Source of the DNA: ChocPot-Mid sp043804925
Lineage (GTDB): Bacteria > Bacteroidota > Ignavibacteria > Kapaibacteriales > UBA2268
Length of the DNA: 41,226 bases
Assembly: GCA_043804925.1 (NCBI GenBank)
Contig: JAZDIP010000041.1
Location: forward strand, 1-41,226
Direction of reading: 5' to 3'
The notes below the pieces were generated by a model. It did not search any database and was not told the DNA's origin. It was given only the letters and a program-made list of their open reading frames with translations. A program made the translations under genes and the position numbers. Shown one piece after another: positions 1 to 8,783 of this stretch (position 1 is the first letter of the stretch; each line of letters begins with the position of its first letter).

Positions 1-217
1 TCTGCAGCAGCATTTAACTTCAAAAAGCTAATGAAAAAATTAGTTTTTATTTTTCGAAATTTTGAATATGCTTTTCTGTTTCTATTTTTTATTTTTTTCA
101 CATCATAAATTTCAAAATCTGTCTTTTTCACCGTTAACTAATTGGTATTATTGATGATTTGAATTTGCAAGAAGAAATTTCAACATCCCTCAAATTTCAA
201 TTGGGAATATAGCTATA
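1..217. other. Left-edge AT-rich non-coding stretch
   Basis: No convincing gene is seen here. The stretch is very A+T-rich. Near 26-46 a weak inverted repeat (CTAAT, loop GAAAAA, ATTAG, flanked by A and T runs) could act as a poor terminator for a gene entering from the left on the plus strand. A short open plus-strand frame running from base 1 could be the tail of such a gene, but it is too short to identify. Confidence 0.4.
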
Positions 218-328
218 TCAAAGTAATTCATTAACAAACCTTATCAAATTAATAAATGATAGAGCAAATTTCTTAATTTCGGATTCTTCGTTCTTATAAA
301 TCAGGATTTGAAAATAACTTTCAATCAT
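218..328 (-). CDS. Possible small 36-aa protein coupled to glf
   Basis: A short reading frame starts at an ATG whose bases overlap the stop of UDP-galactopyranose mutase in the classic ATGA arrangement, which suggests translational coupling. The product has alternating acidic/basic and hydrophobic residues (it begins MIESYFQILIYKNEE and ends with IRFVNELL), compatible with one amphipathic helix. No family is recognised. It could be a chance frame, since only 36 codons are involved, or the eroded start of a longer gene. Its support is the overlap and the balanced composition only. Confidence 0.25.
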   Translation of the reverse strand: MIESYFQILIYKNEESEIKKFALSFINLIRFVNELL

Positions 329-1452
329 ATCATCTTCGCTATCTTCTTCTCGAATGTCATCAAAGCCACTGCAGTTATCTGGTCCATATTGTAGTACTTA
401 TACTCAGCTAACCTGCCAATGAAAATTACTGAATCCTTCAGTTTTTCAACCTCGGAAAAGTATTTGCGATATATCTCATCATTTTCTTTTCTTGGAATAG
501 GATAATAAGGTTCGTTGTAATCAATATCATAATCCATCGGGTATTCATAAGCAATGGTTGTATATTGGTTTTCCTGCTTAAGAAAATGTTTAAATTCGGT
601 AATTCGCGTGTATTGATGGTTGTTCGGATAATTTATTTGGGCGGCTTCCTGGAAATAATCCTGACGTAAAGTATGATGGTCAAACCGTAAACTTCTGTAT
701 GGCAGTTTCCCGTATTTGTAGTCGAAGTAATCATCAACAGGTCCTGTATAAATCATTTTATCAAATTCAATTTCATTAATTATCTTTTTATAATTCTTTC
801 CTAATATTATTTCGATATTCGGATTTTCAATCATCTTCTTAAACATTGCTGTATATCCTTTGGCAGGAATTCCCTGAAATTCATCCTGAAAATATCTGTT
901 ATCCCTGCTTATGAACACAGGCACTCTCGATGTAACTGAAAAATCAATCTGCTCAGGTTCAAGTCCCCATTGCTTCGTTGTATAACCATAAAAAATATTC
1001 ATGTAGATAAAATCAGCAAGTTCTTTCAAGTCGGGATTCTCAGTTTCTCTAAGTTTTAAAATTGGAATTTTTTTATCTTCCCCATAAGTTTCAATCAATA
1101 TTTTTTTATATTTTTCAGCAGTATCTTTTTCAAATACCTGTTCTATCGAATTCAAATTGAAAGGAATCGGTATATTCTTTCCGTTGATATGTGCTAACAC
1201 TTTATGTTCGTATGGATGCCATATTGTAAACTGTGATAAATAATCCCAGACATGTTTCATTGATGTGTGAAAAGCATGAGGTCCGTACTTATGAATTAAA
1301 ATACCTTTTGTATCAGGATAATCATAACAATTGCCTGCTATATGATTCCTCTTCTCGACAATGAGAACTTTTTTGTTCAATTGTGTAGCTATACGTTCGG
1401 CACAGATACATCCTGCTAATCCTGCTCCAACAATAAGAAAATCATATTTCAT
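325..1452 (-). CDS. glf: UDP-galactopyranose mutase
   Basis: This flavoenzyme interconverts UDP-galactopyranose and UDP-galactofuranose, the donor for galactofuranose in surface glycans; it acts in the cytoplasm. The 375-residue length fits the bacterial family. The N-terminus carries the FAD-binding Rossmann motif (FLIVGAGLAGCICAERIA, with GxGxxG), followed by the acidic end of the second strand (IVEKRNHIAGNCYD). Further typical segments are KYGPHAFHTS near residue 55, GYTTKQWGLEP near 156, and the C-terminal FIGRLAEYKYYNMDQ, the usual FAD-contacting end of Glf. It starts 11 bp after the flippase stop, so the two are probably cotranscribed. It points to a galactofuranose-containing polysaccharide. 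Confidence 0.95.
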   Translation of the reverse strand: MKYDFLIVGAGLAGCICAERIATQLNKKVLIVEKRNHIAGNCYDYPDTKGILIHKYGPHAFHTSMKHVWDYLSQFTIWHPYEHKVLAHINGKNIPIPFNLNSIEQVFEKDTAEKYKKILIETYGEDKKIPILKLRETENPDLKELADFIYMNIFYGYTTKQWGLEPEQIDFSVTSRVPVFISRDNRYFQDEFQGIPAKGYTAMFKKMIENPNIEIILGKNYKKIINEIEFDKMIYTGPVDDYFDYKYGKLPYRSLRFDHHTLRQDYFQEAAQINYPNNHQYTRITEFKHFLKQENQYTTIAYEYPMDYDIDYNEPYYPIPRKENDEIYRKYFSEVEKLKDSVIFIGRLAEYKYYNMDQITAVALMTFEKKIAKMI

Positions 1453-1463
1453 AAATAACCTTT

Positions 1464-2873
1464 TTAGTTTTTCTTTAAAGTTTCTTTTATCTCACTAATA
1501 GTAATTGTTTTGAAAATAAAATTTATCAGCACAAAAATAAACAAAGCAATTATTCCTGAGGCAAGAGGATGCAATCCTGTTTTCATTAAGTAATATCCTG
1601 CCAAACAAGAAATAACAGCATAAGACAGTATAATAATAAAACTAAATAAATAAGTTTTTTTAATAGTCATATATATTATTATACCCAATCCAATCATTAC
1701 AGTGAATTCAGTAAAGATTGCCGCAATACCTGCACCAACAGCTCCATATTTCGGAATCAACAGCAGATTTAAGGTAATATTAACAACACCTCCTGCCGCC
1801 ATAGCCCAAAAAATCTTTTTCTCATGATTCCAACTTAATAGGGGTGCTGAATATGAAACATTAATATACGCCAGTAATCCTGCAATCATTAGAAGCTGTA
1901 CAATAATTACAGAATCTTTATAAGCACTTCCAAAACCCATTATCGTTATATAATCGGCGAATGTAAAAAATCCGGCAGTAATAATTGTTCCTATTAAAAA
2001 AGTCAGCAAAACATATTTACCGGTGAATTTGTGCTTGTCTTCAATCGTCAGAGACCTTGCCAACTGAGGCATGAAGGCATATTGTATTATTCCTGTTGGT
2101 ATAATTATAAAAGCTAAAACTTTAAAAGCAACTACATATATTCCGGTATCATAATCAGATTTCATAATTCCCAGTAAAAAAATACTGAAGTTATTGTATA
2201 GAACAGTAATGAAAATTGTAACAGCTATTGGTATAGATGAAGTCAGAAGTTTCTTCCAAAACTTTAAATCGAATTCAAGTTTAATCCAACCGAATAATTT
2301 TATATAATAAAAAAACATCCATAGAGAATTTAATAAAAGAGAACCAATTATTATTGACATAGCAAGAATAATATCACCGGGATTGTTGACGAAAATCAGC
2401 ACTCCGATTAAATTTAGAACACTTGTTGTAACCTGTCGGATGGCAATAATTCCCATTTTTTCAATACCCTGAAACACCCAGTTAAAAAGTATCGAATTTG
2501 CAAAAATATTCAAACCTGAAATTAATAAAACATATTTTACTTCAACAGGTTTATCGAGGAAATAAGTCGCTATCAATAGGAAGAAATATAAAATCAAAGC
2601 AAATGAAACTTTTATGCTTGTAATATTATTGACATACTTTCGGATTTTGTCCGGGAACCTTGCGATTTCTCTCGGTCCTACTACATTAAATCCTAAGTCA
2701 ACGATAAAAACAAAATATATTACAAAAGCTTGAGCCCATCCTATAATTCCTAATCCTTCGGGTGTAAGTACACGGGCGAGATAAGCAAAAGTGATAAAAG
2801 CAATTCCTTTATTTGCAATTTCGGCAACAGAAAGAGACATCATATTTTTAAAAATTCTTCTGCCGGTCTCCAT
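1464..2873 (-). CDS. Wzx-type polysaccharide flippase (MATE/MVF-like)
   Basis: A 469-residue, strongly hydrophobic integral membrane protein with the N-terminal signature of the polysaccharide biosynthesis/flippase family: RIFKNMMSLSVAEIANKGI, then YLARVLTPEGLGIIGWAQAF. A dozen or more membrane-spanning segments can be picked out across its length. Family members move undecaprenyl-linked oligosaccharide units across the inner membrane. Its ATG follows the stop codon of the GH57 gene directly, and glf lies 11 bp downstream, so the three form one operon. No glycosyltransferase or polymerase is present inside the window, so the polymer cannot be named. I use no wzx symbol because function in O-antigen export specifically is not shown. 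Confidence 0.88.
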   Translation of the reverse strand: METGRRIFKNMMSLSVAEIANKGIAFITFAYLARVLTPEGLGIIGWAQAFVIYFVFIVDLGFNVVGPREIARFPDKIRKYVNNITSIKVSFALILYFFLLIATYFLDKPVEVKYVLLISGLNIFANSILFNWVFQGIEKMGIIAIRQVTTSVLNLIGVLIFVNNPGDIILAMSIIIGSLLLNSLWMFFYYIKLFGWIKLEFDLKFWKKLLTSSIPIAVTIFITVLYNNFSIFLLGIMKSDYDTGIYVVAFKVLAFIIIPTGIIQYAFMPQLARSLTIEDKHKFTGKYVLLTFLIGTIITAGFFTFADYITIMGFGSAYKDSVIIVQLLMIAGLLAYINVSYSAPLLSWNHEKKIFWAMAAGGVVNITLNLLLIPKYGAVGAGIAAIFTEFTVMIGLGIIIYMTIKKTYLFSFIIILSYAVISCLAGYYLMKTGLHPLASGIIALFIFVLINFIFKTITISEIKETLKKN

Positions 2874-4685
2874 CTATTCGCTCCACCATTCAAGTTTCAG
2901 TTCAGGGAAAATGCAATTTCTTTTTTCTGTTTCTTCCAGATAATTTTTATCGTTTATATCCAGATTTTCTTTATCGTTATATTTAATTGCTAAATCACAT
3001 AGCTTATTAAAATCAGAATGATGAAATGAGAATCTTTGCTCTGCATAATCCTTTGCAGATTGTGTATGTATTAAAAACTGCCAGTCCGATGAATGCAATA
3101 ACATGAACTCACGTAATGCCTGTGTCAGAATTCTTTTTGACAATTTTGAAATTTTATTATCCTGAGCTTGTTGAGTTTTGTCATCCTGAGCTTGTTGAGT
3201 TTTGTCATCCTGAGCTTGTCGAAGGATGTTATCAGTTTTGCCAGTTGTTACAACTGACAATTGCTCATAAATATCTCTCAGCCTGTTCTCATTGTTATAT
3301 ATAACTTCCCAAGTCCATTTATTGTCTTCATTACTCCAAACGTCATGATTGTTGTTTTCACCCCACGAACCTTCAGGTAAACTCAACACCTCAACCGGAT
3401 TGATTTTGTTCAGTTGTTCGGAAGCTGTTGCCGTTTTAACATATGGTGATTTATTCAATCCCCTGATGACTGCCTGTAAAAACTCAGGTCCTTCGAACCA
3501 CCAGTGCCCAAAAAGTTCAGTATCGAAAGGTGTACATAATGTTCCGAAATTCCCAGTTGTATTATGGTGATGATTTAATGTATTTTCTATATGATGTATA
3601 AAATGATTTGCCTGCAAATCTATCTTGTCTTTAGTCCAATCCGGATGGTATAAAGTCTTGTACATCATGTCTGCTTTGCTGTCGGTTACACGCCAGTATC
3701 TCAGCATCGAGCCATAGTGCTTCTTATGAAAATCGAGATAGTCAGGTTCTCCCGGATAACCCGCTTCGCCGCTCCATACCTGCATAGCAATTTTCTGATG
3801 CCTTGTGAACGCTGAAGCAGTACCATATTCTACCTTCTCGCTTGAACTGACAATAAATGGTTTTAAGGTTAAATCTTTGAAAGTTCCGGGCATTGGCTTA
3901 AATTCAGGAGCATCCTTGTGAATAAATTTTTCCTTTTTGACATCTATGAAAACTCCGATTGGATTTGCTCTGTCAGTCAAATCCTGGTCAGTAAAGAAAT
4001 ACTCGATTCCGTGTTTTGCTAAAAATTGCTCTATTCCGGGTCTCAATCTCTGTTGATGAAAGGGTTCAATCGGCAACAAAGATTTCCATTCGTAAGAAGG
4101 TCTGTAAGCACATTCAGGTAGCCAAATACCTCGTGGTTCTCTCCCAAAATGCTTTTTATAATTATTCACTGCCGCTTCTATTTGCAGATTGATACTTCTT
4201 TCCGAAGGTAATAATGGCAAATATCCGTGAGTAGCTCCGCATGTAGCAATCTCAATTGCTCCCATGTCCTGTAACTCTTTTAAGGAATTTGTAATTGAAG
4301 AATTGTAATTGAAAATAAAATTATTCTTTCTGTCGTTGTACCATTCCTGCCAGTATTGGGCAAGATATACCTGATGTGCATCATATCCCCAATCCCTGAA
4401 TCTTTTTTCGTCAATTTTCGCCCAACTGATTTTTTCGTCACAATATTTCTTGAAAATATCAGGATAATCGGGACTAGCAAGCTGTTCACATAAAACTGGT
4501 GAAATATCCAGTGTAACCTTAGGGTAAATATTTTCTTTGAGCAGTTCATGAAACTTATTCAAAAGAGGTATATAACATTCGGCGACTGCCTCGTTAAGCC
4601 AGTCCACACCGTGAGGTCCAGTCCCATGATGCAAAACATAGGGCAAATGAGTATGTAATACCAAAACAAAATTACCGGCTCGCAT
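2874..4685 (-). CDS. GH57 family 1,4-alpha-glucan branching-type enzyme with repeat-derived insert
   Basis: The N-terminus (NFVLVLHTHLPYVLHH) and the WLPECAY motif (candidate nucleophile Glu191) are typical of glycoside hydrolase family 57. PFDTELFGHWWFEG supplies the second catalytic acid (Asp388), and the C-terminal helical part (LLHSSDWQFLIHT ... YAEQRFSFHH) is the DUF1957 domain of GH57 branching enzymes. Known relatives branch alpha-glucans in the cytoplasm. The odd feature is residues about 476-511: three 24-bp units coding for QAQDD-type octads, plus a neighbouring palindrome. They are inserted in frame between WTWEVIYNNENRLRDIYEQ and the ALREFMLLHSSDW helix. Catalytic residues lie outside the insert, so the enzyme is probably active. 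First gene of the operon with the flippase and glf; a role in surface glycan rather than storage glycan is possible. Confidence 0.88.
   Translation of the reverse strand: MRAGNFVLVLHTHLPYVLHHGTGPHGVDWLNEAVAECYIPLLNKFHELLKENIYPKVTLDISPVLCEQLASPDYPDIFKKYCDEKISWAKIDEKRFRDWGYDAHQVYLAQYWQEWYNDRKNNFIFNYNSSITNSLKELQDMGAIEIATCGATHGYLPLLPSERSINLQIEAAVNNYKKHFGREPRGIWLPECAYRPSYEWKSLLPIEPFHQQRLRPGIEQFLAKHGIEYFFTDQDLTDRANPIGVFIDVKKEKFIHKDAPEFKPMPGTFKDLTLKPFIVSSSEKVEYGTASAFTRHQKIAMQVWSGEAGYPGEPDYLDFHKKHYGSMLRYWRVTDSKADMMYKTLYHPDWTKDKIDLQANHFIHHIENTLNHHHNTTGNFGTLCTPFDTELFGHWWFEGPEFLQAVIRGLNKSPYVKTATASEQLNKINPVEVLSLPEGSWGENNNHDVWSNEDNKWTWEVIYNNENRLRDIYEQLSVVTTGKTDNILRQAQDDKTQQAQDDKTQQAQDNKISKLSKRILTQALREFMLLHSSDWQFLIHTQSAKDYAEQRFSFHHSDFNKLCDLAIKYNDKENLDINDKNYLEETEKRNCIFPELKLEWWSE
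3157..3228. repeat. Three tandem 24-bp CCTGAGCTTGTCGAAGG-type units inside the GH57 gene
   Basis: Units lie at 3157-3180, 3181-3204 and 3205-3228. Each contains ATCCTGAGCTTGTYGA. The last unit is a complete palindromic element: arms CATCCT and AGGATG around a GAGCTTGTCGA core. The first two have lost the closing arm (TTGAGTTTTG). Because 24 is a multiple of three the reading frame is kept; on the coding strand the units give (R/T)QQAQDD-like octads. The motif is well known in many bacterial genomes, where spurious protein predictions read HPELVEG and RQAQDD. Confidence 0.9.
3239..3259. repeat. Second palindromic repeat family copy inside the GH57 gene
   Basis: TGCCAGTTGTTACAACTGACA is nearly a perfect palindrome (CAGTTGT, T, ACAACTG). 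It matches the intergenic element at 25659-25679, read on the other strand, at 20 of 21 positions. It lies 10 bp beyond the 24-bp tandem array, so two different repeat families have landed next to each other in one loop of this enzyme. In protein it encodes SVVTTG. Confidence 0.75.
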
Positions 4686-5022
4686 TCATTATCCTTTTTT
4701 AAGTATTAAATTGCATTAAATAACAAATATAAAAAGAAATTAGTGAAAAATATTAATTAATGCTTATTCCTCAAAAATTTATTACAATAATTATCAATTA
4801 ACAAATCTTTTGTATGTATCCATTTATCCGGTGAATCCTCTATAAATATAAAGGACGAAAAAAATTTAATAATTATGAGCTAAGTCCAAAAAAAAACAGT
4901 ATAGATAAATTAAATATATTTGCTTTTGTGAAAATATTACATTATATTTGATTTGATAAATTGAAATTAATTGGTTCCAATAATAATTTTATTGTTAACA
5001 AAGGAATTTTCGTGGTGAACAG
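4686..5022. other. Divergent intergenic region between GH57 operon and T9SS cargo gene
   Basis: This 337-bp A+T-rich region separates two divergently transcribed genes and must hold both promoters. Apart from the promoter candidate listed separately no gene, hairpin terminator or long repeat stands out. Confidence 0.6.
4919..4950 (+). promoter_or_regulatory. Candidate Bacteroidota-type promoter for the T9SS cargo gene
   Basis: TATATTTG at 4943-4950 matches the -7 consensus TAnnTTTG used by the Bacteroidota primary sigma factor. A TTTG at 4919-4922 sits 20 bp upstream, close to the usual -33 spacing. It would give a 5' leader of roughly 65 nt before the ATG at 5023. In DNA this A+T-rich such matches arise by chance, so support is moderate at best. 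Confidence 0.35.
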
Positions 5023-8000
5023 ATGAAAAGAGTAATTCTAATATTGTTCATATTTTGTGTTAATAGCTTGTTTGCTCAAAAGCAATTTAATAATTGGTAC
5101 GGATTACAACAAAATGAAAAGCCCACAGCTCTTACTTTTAATACACCCTCTGGTTCACCAATAGTAATATCACCTAATCAATTATATAGAGGAGCACCTG
5201 CTTCAATAAGCGATGCAAATGGCAATCTGTTATTTTATACAAATGGTATTAATGTTTGGAATAAAAATCATCAAATAATGGAAAATGGTTCAGGTTTAAT
5301 TGGAGAGGATGTTTTTTCGAGAGTTTATTCCAATCAAACATTAGTTATCCCACAACCTGGGAAACCTGATATTTACTGGATTTTTACAACCGGAATACAA
5401 GTCTTAGGTTATACACAAGCATGGGAAACCAATTATGGTCCATCTAAAGATGTAATTGTTGCAATAGGGAACAATAGTGGATTAAATTATTCTATTGTTG
5501 ATATGAGCAAAAATAGCGGAATAGGTTCTTTAATCGAAAAAAACAATCCACTGATGATTCCATGTTCAGGGCAAGTCAATAGTGTTTTGCATAAAAACGG
5601 TAAAGATGTTTGGATAGTAACAAGTAAGTCATGTACATCTTTTTCCTCATATCTTCTGACTGAAAATGGTATTGAAATGGTACAGTATAGCAAATTTGAA
5701 CAAATAATAGCTGATACACTTTATAAATACGGAAGATCCGGTTCTCTCGTGAAATCTCTTGACGGCACGAAGCTCGCTTCTTCTTTTGTCGGAAATTGGA
5801 ACCCTCATTTAACTAGACCTTCGGACATTCGAAAGCTAATTCCTCCTCATTTCGAAATTTACGATTTCGATAAAGAAACTGGAAAATTATCGAACCGAAA
5901 ATATTTTATCAATTTTTATAGAGATTCAACTTTTCTGAAATATTATAAGGATTCAACAAAAATTGATTCATCATTAAGAAGTTTGGATACTAATCATTCA
6001 TTAGGAATTGCTTGTTTAAAATTATCTCCTGATGGAAGAAAATTATATATGAATTTTCGTGGACACCCAAATATTGCTCTTTGGGAATATCAGTTTCTTT
6101 TTCAATTTGATTTAACCCTAGATTCTGCCACAATGGTTAATAATTGTGTTGTTCTTGACTATCATAATATGGTCAACGATTTATTTACAAATATGCAAAT
6201 CGGACCTGATAAAAAAGTCTATTTGCCTGATATTGCATCATGGGAGACCCATTATGCTGTAATTGAAAAGCCTAACGAGAAAGGGATTAAATGCAATTAT
6301 AGGAAAAGAGCTATTAACGCTGGAATAGTCCCCCATTTACTACCCAATGACGTATTTTTATTTCCGTTTATAGCAGCCAAACCGCAGGGTGATAGTATAT
6401 GCTATGGAGAAACTCTTGAGATAAAAGGTAATGTAAATTCAGCAATGCCTACTGAAACAACTATTTGGGAGGGACCAAACGGTTTTAGTTCAAACGATTC
6501 AAATCTTGTTATCCCTAATGCAACAGATGAATTAACCGGATGGTATAAAGTAACCGCAACATCAAACGGAGATACGATAACAGATAGTGTATATGTTATA
6601 GTTTTTCCGAAAAACCCTGATACATTGAGGATTATTCCTTCGGACAGCACAAGATTATGCAGGTTGGGAACAGTAAAACTTGGAATAAACAAACCAAGAG
6701 ATGATTACAAATATTTTTGGTCAACAGGTGATACTACCGAAAGTATAACTATTAATACCGAAGGTAAATATTTTGTAACAATAAGCGATTCGAATGGCTG
6801 CGAACAATTCGACAGTGTTAAGGTCTATTTGGAAGATTTAACTCCAGAAATCGAAATAATTGGTAACATCCCTGCTTGCGAAGGAGATACAATTATTTTG
6901 CGAACCAAAGAAAAGTATGATGTTTATAATTGGTCAACAGGAGATACGACGAGTGAAATAATAGTTACAAAATCAACGAGATGTTCAGTCAGCGTTATTG
7001 ACAGCTTGGGTTGTACCGGTACAAGTGATGAAGTTGAAGTGCTTTTTTATCCGACACCGAAAGTTAATTTAAAAGGACCGGATACGGTTTGCGTTGGAAG
7101 TACGGTAACTTATCGTGTAAATAAAAATAATAATGTAGGATACGGGTGGTGGGTCGAATTAGGGAGCTTGGTTCCCGGATTCCATTCGGATTCTGTTAAA
7201 GTAATTTGGCTTCAAGCAGGAAAAGGAAAAATTGTATCTCAACAGCAAAACTCTTATGGTTGTGTCGGCAAAGACAGTATGTTTGTTGAAATTATTGATG
7301 AGGTGAAACCCGAAATTATTCCACCTAAACCAATAATATGCGGTAATGGAACTGTAACATTGAAAACATCAGACCAATACGAAAGCTACGAATGGTCAAC
7401 AGGTGAGACAAGCGATTCGATTGTTGTTAGTAGTGCTGGTGTCTATTCGGTAAAAGTAACTGCCGAGGGTGGATGCACGGGTTTTGATACTGTGAATGTT
7501 ATTAAAGTTGATGAGCCGGTTGCTGTGATTATTGGAGAATCCACAATTTGCCGGGGAGAGTCAACTGTCCTATCTGTAAATAATGATTTTGCTGAATACA
7601 TATGGAATACAGGCGAAACAACAAAAGAAATTTCAGTAAACCAAGTAGGTACTTACAGCGTAGAAGTTACCGATACAAACGGATGCGAAGGTACAGCCAC
7701 AGCAGACGTAAAAGCAGTTGTAATCTCATTGGACGGATTGACGGATACAGACTTCGGTAGAATCAGCATTGACAACAAAGATAACAAGAATTTGATAATA
7801 ACCAACAAAAGCAATGAAAGTATAAGAATTGAAAATGTAAAATTGAAATCCGGGAATAGTGAATTATCAATTGCTTTAAATCCTCAAACGCCTGCTGTCC
7901 TCGATTCAGGCGAAGCAATGACAATAAACATCAACTTTGAACCTGATTATATGCAGGAATATGCAGATAGTTTAATAATTGAAATAAGTGAGCCATGCGA

Positions 8001-8703
8001 AGAAAATTTTGCAACTAATATCACAGGAATTGGTACAGGAAAAATACTTGTATGGTTACCCGATGTTAGCAAAGAAGTCGGCTATGATATTTGTATTCCG
8101 CTATATGCAAAGCTGATGAATATTAAACCAATAACATTTGACACTAAGTTCGATGCAGAAATAAAATATGATGCAACAGCACTAAAGCCGGAGCATGACT
8201 ATCCAATTATTGGGACTGAAAGGTTCATTGATTTTAAAGATATGGATTTAAGCATAAGCAAGGACACAAATGTAATTGCCGAGCTATGCGGGACAGTCCT
8301 TCTTGCAAAAGAAAACACGACACCAATATTTATATCAGATTTCACATTGACAAATCCGTATTGCGAAGTAGAAACGCTCGACGGAAGTTTAACGATATTG
8401 GGCTGTGCGATTGATATTAGCCGGATAATAATAGCAAACAATGTTGAAGTCAGTATGTATCCCAATCCTGTTGATGATGAATTGCAAATAGTTGTGAAAA
8501 GCAGTCAAACAACATCATTAATAATTGAATTAATCAACAACTTAGGTCTGATAGTTTCAGATATTTACAATGGTTCAATCGAATCAGGCGAAAAGACAAT
8601 TAATTTTTCACCCGAAAGCAACTTGCCTTCAGGAACTTATTGGATACGAATAATCATTGACGGACAGGAGCTAATAATCAAACCTATTTTGATTATCCAG
8701 TAA
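5023..8703 (+). CDS. Large secreted T9SS cargo protein with Ig-like repeats
   Basis: A 1226-residue exported protein. A signal peptide (KRVILILFIFCVNSLFAQ) is followed by a region typical of Bacteroidota secreted proteins (ASISDANGNLLFYTNGINVW, then QTLVIPQPGKPDIYWIFTTG), probably beta-propeller-like, to about residue 450. Next come Ig/PKD-like modules. At least four copies of a unit with [WN]STG[DE]TT ... G.Y.V.V.D..GC can be seen (near residues 565, 640, 790 and 860). A choice-of-anchor-D-like module follows (TDTDFGRISIDNKDNKNLIITN). The C-terminal 80 residues (SMYPNPVDDELQIVV ... LPSGTYWIRIIIDG) are a T9SS type A sorting domain, so the protein is expected at the cell surface or outside. 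Substrate and role are unknown. It stands alone, with opposite-strand genes on both sides. Confidence 0.9.
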   Translation: MKRVILILFIFCVNSLFAQKQFNNWYGLQQNEKPTALTFNTPSGSPIVISPNQLYRGAPASISDANGNLLFYTNGINVWNKNHQIMENGSGLIGEDVFSRVYSNQTLVIPQPGKPDIYWIFTTGIQVLGYTQAWETNYGPSKDVIVAIGNNSGLNYSIVDMSKNSGIGSLIEKNNPLMIPCSGQVNSVLHKNGKDVWIVTSKSCTSFSSYLLTENGIEMVQYSKFEQIIADTLYKYGRSGSLVKSLDGTKLASSFVGNWNPHLTRPSDIRKLIPPHFEIYDFDKETGKLSNRKYFINFYRDSTFLKYYKDSTKIDSSLRSLDTNHSLGIACLKLSPDGRKLYMNFRGHPNIALWEYQFLFQFDLTLDSATMVNNCVVLDYHNMVNDLFTNMQIGPDKKVYLPDIASWETHYAVIEKPNEKGIKCNYRKRAINAGIVPHLLPNDVFLFPFIAAKPQGDSICYGETLEIKGNVNSAMPTETTIWEGPNGFSSNDSNLVIPNATDELTGWYKVTATSNGDTITDSVYVIVFPKNPDTLRIIPSDSTRLCRLGTVKLGINKPRDDYKYFWSTGDTTESITINTEGKYFVTISDSNGCEQFDSVKVYLEDLTPEIEIIGNIPACEGDTIILRTKEKYDVYNWSTGDTTSEIIVTKSTRCSVSVIDSLGCTGTSDEVEVLFYPTPKVNLKGPDTVCVGSTVTYRVNKNNNVGYGWWVELGSLVPGFHSDSVKVIWLQAGKGKIVSQQQNSYGCVGKDSMFVEIIDEVKPEIIPPKPIICGNGTVTLKTSDQYESYEWSTGETSDSIVVSSAGVYSVKVTAEGGCTGFDTVNVIKVDEPVAVIIGESTICRGESTVLSVNNDFAEYIWNTGETTKEISVNQVGTYSVEVTDTNGCEGTATADVKAVVISLDGLTDTDFGRISIDNKDNKNLIITNKSNESIRIENVKLKSGNSELSIALNPQTPAVLDSGEAMTININFEPDYMQEYADSLIIEISEPCEENFATNITGIGTGKILVWLPDVSKEVGYDICIPLYAKLMNIKPITFDTKFDAEIKYDATALKPEHDYPIIGTERFIDFKDMDLSISKDTNVIAELCGTVLLAKENTTPIFISDFTLTNPYCEVETLDGSLTILGCAIDISRIIIANNVEVSMYPNPVDDELQIVVKSSQTTSLIIELINNLGLIVSDIYNGSIESGEKTINFSPESNLPSGTYWIRIIIDGQELIIKPILIIQ

Positions 8704-8747
8704 AAAGCGAATAATCAAATTTTTCAATTACACTCTTCCTTCCTCAC

Positions 8748-8782
8748 TTTTCCCTTCTCCCTTCTCCCTTTTCCTTTCTCCT
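8748..8782. repeat. Heptanucleotide tandem array, unit TTYTCCY (five copies)
   Basis: Five consecutive heptads are seen: TTTTCCC, TTCTCCC, TTCTCCC, TTTTCCT, TTCTCCT. They form a pure pyrimidine tract on the plus strand; a degenerate extension reaches back to about 8734. The array fills the space between the convergent stop codons of the T9SS cargo gene (8703) and the DUF3467 gene (8784). Confidence 0.8.
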
Positions 8783-8783
8783 C

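Noticed and set aside
3116..3304. Plus-strand 62-codon frame reading HPELVEG repeats
   Set aside because: It is the antisense reading of the repeat array in the GH57 gene; HPELVEG frames are a known artefact of this repeat.
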